A stretch of DNA of 17,192 nucleotides from Jimgerdemannia flammicorona. Lineage: Eukaryota > Mucoromycota > Endogonomycetes > Endogonales > Endogonaceae. Numbering within the stretch: the stretch's first letter is position 1; each line of letters begins with the position of its first letter. The DNA is taken from contig RBNI01002907.1 in assembly GCA_003990745.1 (NCBI GenBank), positions 1-17,192 of the forward strand, written 5' to 3'. A program made the translations under genes and the position numbers. The notes under the pieces are model-generated. The model did not search any database and was not told where the DNA came from. It was given only the letters and a program-made list of their open reading frames with translations. Positions 16,501-17,192 of the stretch are shown here, piece by piece.

Positions 16501-17040
16501 TTCTAGCTAATACAAATATAGTAACTGGCACCAATACCTCTAATGGCTCTAGTAGTAAAGAATTTTTTTTTCAGATACAGCTAATTGAAAATTATCTGCT
16601 AAATAAGTCAGAGTTATCTGAGCCAAGAATAATAGAGATCAAAAATAAAGATGATAGCAAACTATTTAGTAATATAGAATTCTCGATAAAACTCAAATAA
16701 AGTATTTCAATATTTGCTATAAAACCTATTCTGATTTAGGAAGTTATTAAGATATACTAAAGATATTTCAGTACAAAGACTATATAAACTATACTAAAGT
16801 ATATAAATGTATATATATCATGATATCTGATAAGCTAAGTATATATAATGAAACTATAACTAATCTTGATAGAAGTGAGCTATAAAGAAGAATATAATTT
16901 ACTTATCTAAAATAATATATAGAATCTAGTACTTCTTCTGCCAAACTACCAAACAATCAGATCCAAGTAGATATATAAGATAAAATATAATAGAAATAGA
17001 AATATAGTGTAGTATAAAACTTATTTATTACTAAGAGTTA
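16500..17040 (+). pseudogene. Linker and start of copia reverse transcriptase, truncated
   Basis: A low-complexity linker is followed by SIYNETITNLDRSEL near 16840-16880 and, one frame over, EEYNLLI, NLVLLLPNYQTIRSK and IYKIKYNRNRNI (about 16889-17006). It ends with IV.YKT and, after one missing base, a KSY remnant. This fits the copia RT opening: E..SL..N.TW.LV.LP, KWVFKIK.N.DG.I, RYKARLVAKGY. The reading ends at about 17040, where composition changes, so the catalytic part of RT is absent from the window. Confidence 0.65.
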
Positions 17041-17192
17041 TTTACGCTCCTTTCTCCGCTACCTTACCGGTCACAAGGTTTGGTAGGCAACCTTCCGAGT
17101 CCCCTTTCCCCTATTATTACCCCCTCTACCTCGGGTTGGTTTGCTGTGCCTGCATGGGCATGGTGGGAGGAGGGCAATGGTGATGTGTTGCC
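17041..17192. other. GC-rich unmutated segment, identity unknown
   Basis: From TTTACGCTCC onward the sequence has normal CpG and C/G content, with pyrimidine-rich CCCCTTTCC and CCCCCTCTACC runs and a GGGAGGAGGGC run. I find no convincing ORF or repeat in its 152 bases. It may be the edge of a younger insertion or of unmutated host DNA. Confidence 0.4.

Larger units (their letters stand above)
8550..17040 (+). mobile_element. Old Ty1/copia element, split by a nested Ty3 element
   Basis: A heavily mutated copia-type (Pseudoviridae) element on the plus strand. In order it has an LTR remnant, primer site, Gag with erased zinc knuckle, protease motif, GAG-pre-integrase domain, integrase and the first residues of RT. 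The order protease-integrase-RT is diagnostic of copia. It is interrupted by a MITE-like element (9982-10320) and by a full Ty3 element (11312-16081), after which the integrase frame resumes. It stops at about 17040 in the RT N-terminus, where GC-rich sequence begins. Its Gag is homologous to the young minus-strand copia Gag at 13380-14465, so both belong to one lineage. Confidence 0.85.

Noticed and set aside
17008..17050. Possible copia LTR start (TGTAGTATAAAAC, TTTATTACTAA, TTTACGC) resembling the young LTR
   Set aside because: The same bases read as the copia RT motif after KWIYKIK (YKT to KSY), and the shared words are short and AT-rich.

Overview
The window is a dense, decayed transposon cluster of fungal type. 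Almost all of it is AT-rich, nearly free of CpG and full of stop codons that sit where homologues have Gln or Trp. Pairs of homologous copies differ almost only by transitions. This is the pattern left by repeat-induced point mutation (RIP) or deamination of methylated cytosine. The element families (Ty3/gypsy chromovirus-type and Ty1/copia) and the mutation pattern suggest a filamentous fungus; I cannot name the species. I see no intact host gene, rRNA, tRNA or CRISPR array.

Layout. (1) 1-5507 is a 5'-cut Ty3/gypsy element: an unknown N-terminal segment, a dUTPase domain, reverse transcriptase, RNase H, integrase and a 3' LTR of about 1.6 kb. (2) 5508-6460 is AT-rich filler with relics of coding sequence on both strands. 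(3) 6461-8052 is a second copy of the same 1.6-kb LTR, apparently a solo LTR flanked by ATAA. (4) 8057-8545 is a minus-strand relic, possibly the other half of the relic that the solo LTR split. (5) 8550-11311 plus 16082-17040 is one very old Ty1/copia element on the plus strand. It is split inside integrase by (6), a second Ty3/gypsy element at 11312-16081 with 0.45-kb LTRs, Gag, zinc knuckle, dUTPase, start of protease, and an integrase end with chromodomain. (7) Within element 6, 13380-14674 is a young, CpG-containing copia fragment on the minus strand (5' LTR, primer site, Gag). Protease C-terminus to integrase core of the host element is missing there. (8) 9982-10320 is a palindromic MITE-like insertion in the old copia element. 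(9) From about 17041 the composition turns GC-rich and unmutated.

The most notable signal is an open reading frame of about 270-300 codons in the U3 part of the 1.6-kb LTR. It is present in both LTR copies. Four of the six internal stops in one copy are Trp or Gln codons in the other, most stops of the second copy are sense in the first, and their length differences are multiples of three. This implies that a once-functional, LTR-borne accessory protein was translated. Both Ty3 elements also carry a trimeric-type dUTPase, placed before protease in one and directly before reverse transcriptase in the other. The second has a candidate -1 slip site between dUTPase and protease.

Coordinates of degraded features are approximate by tens of bases unless a terminus or codon is named.
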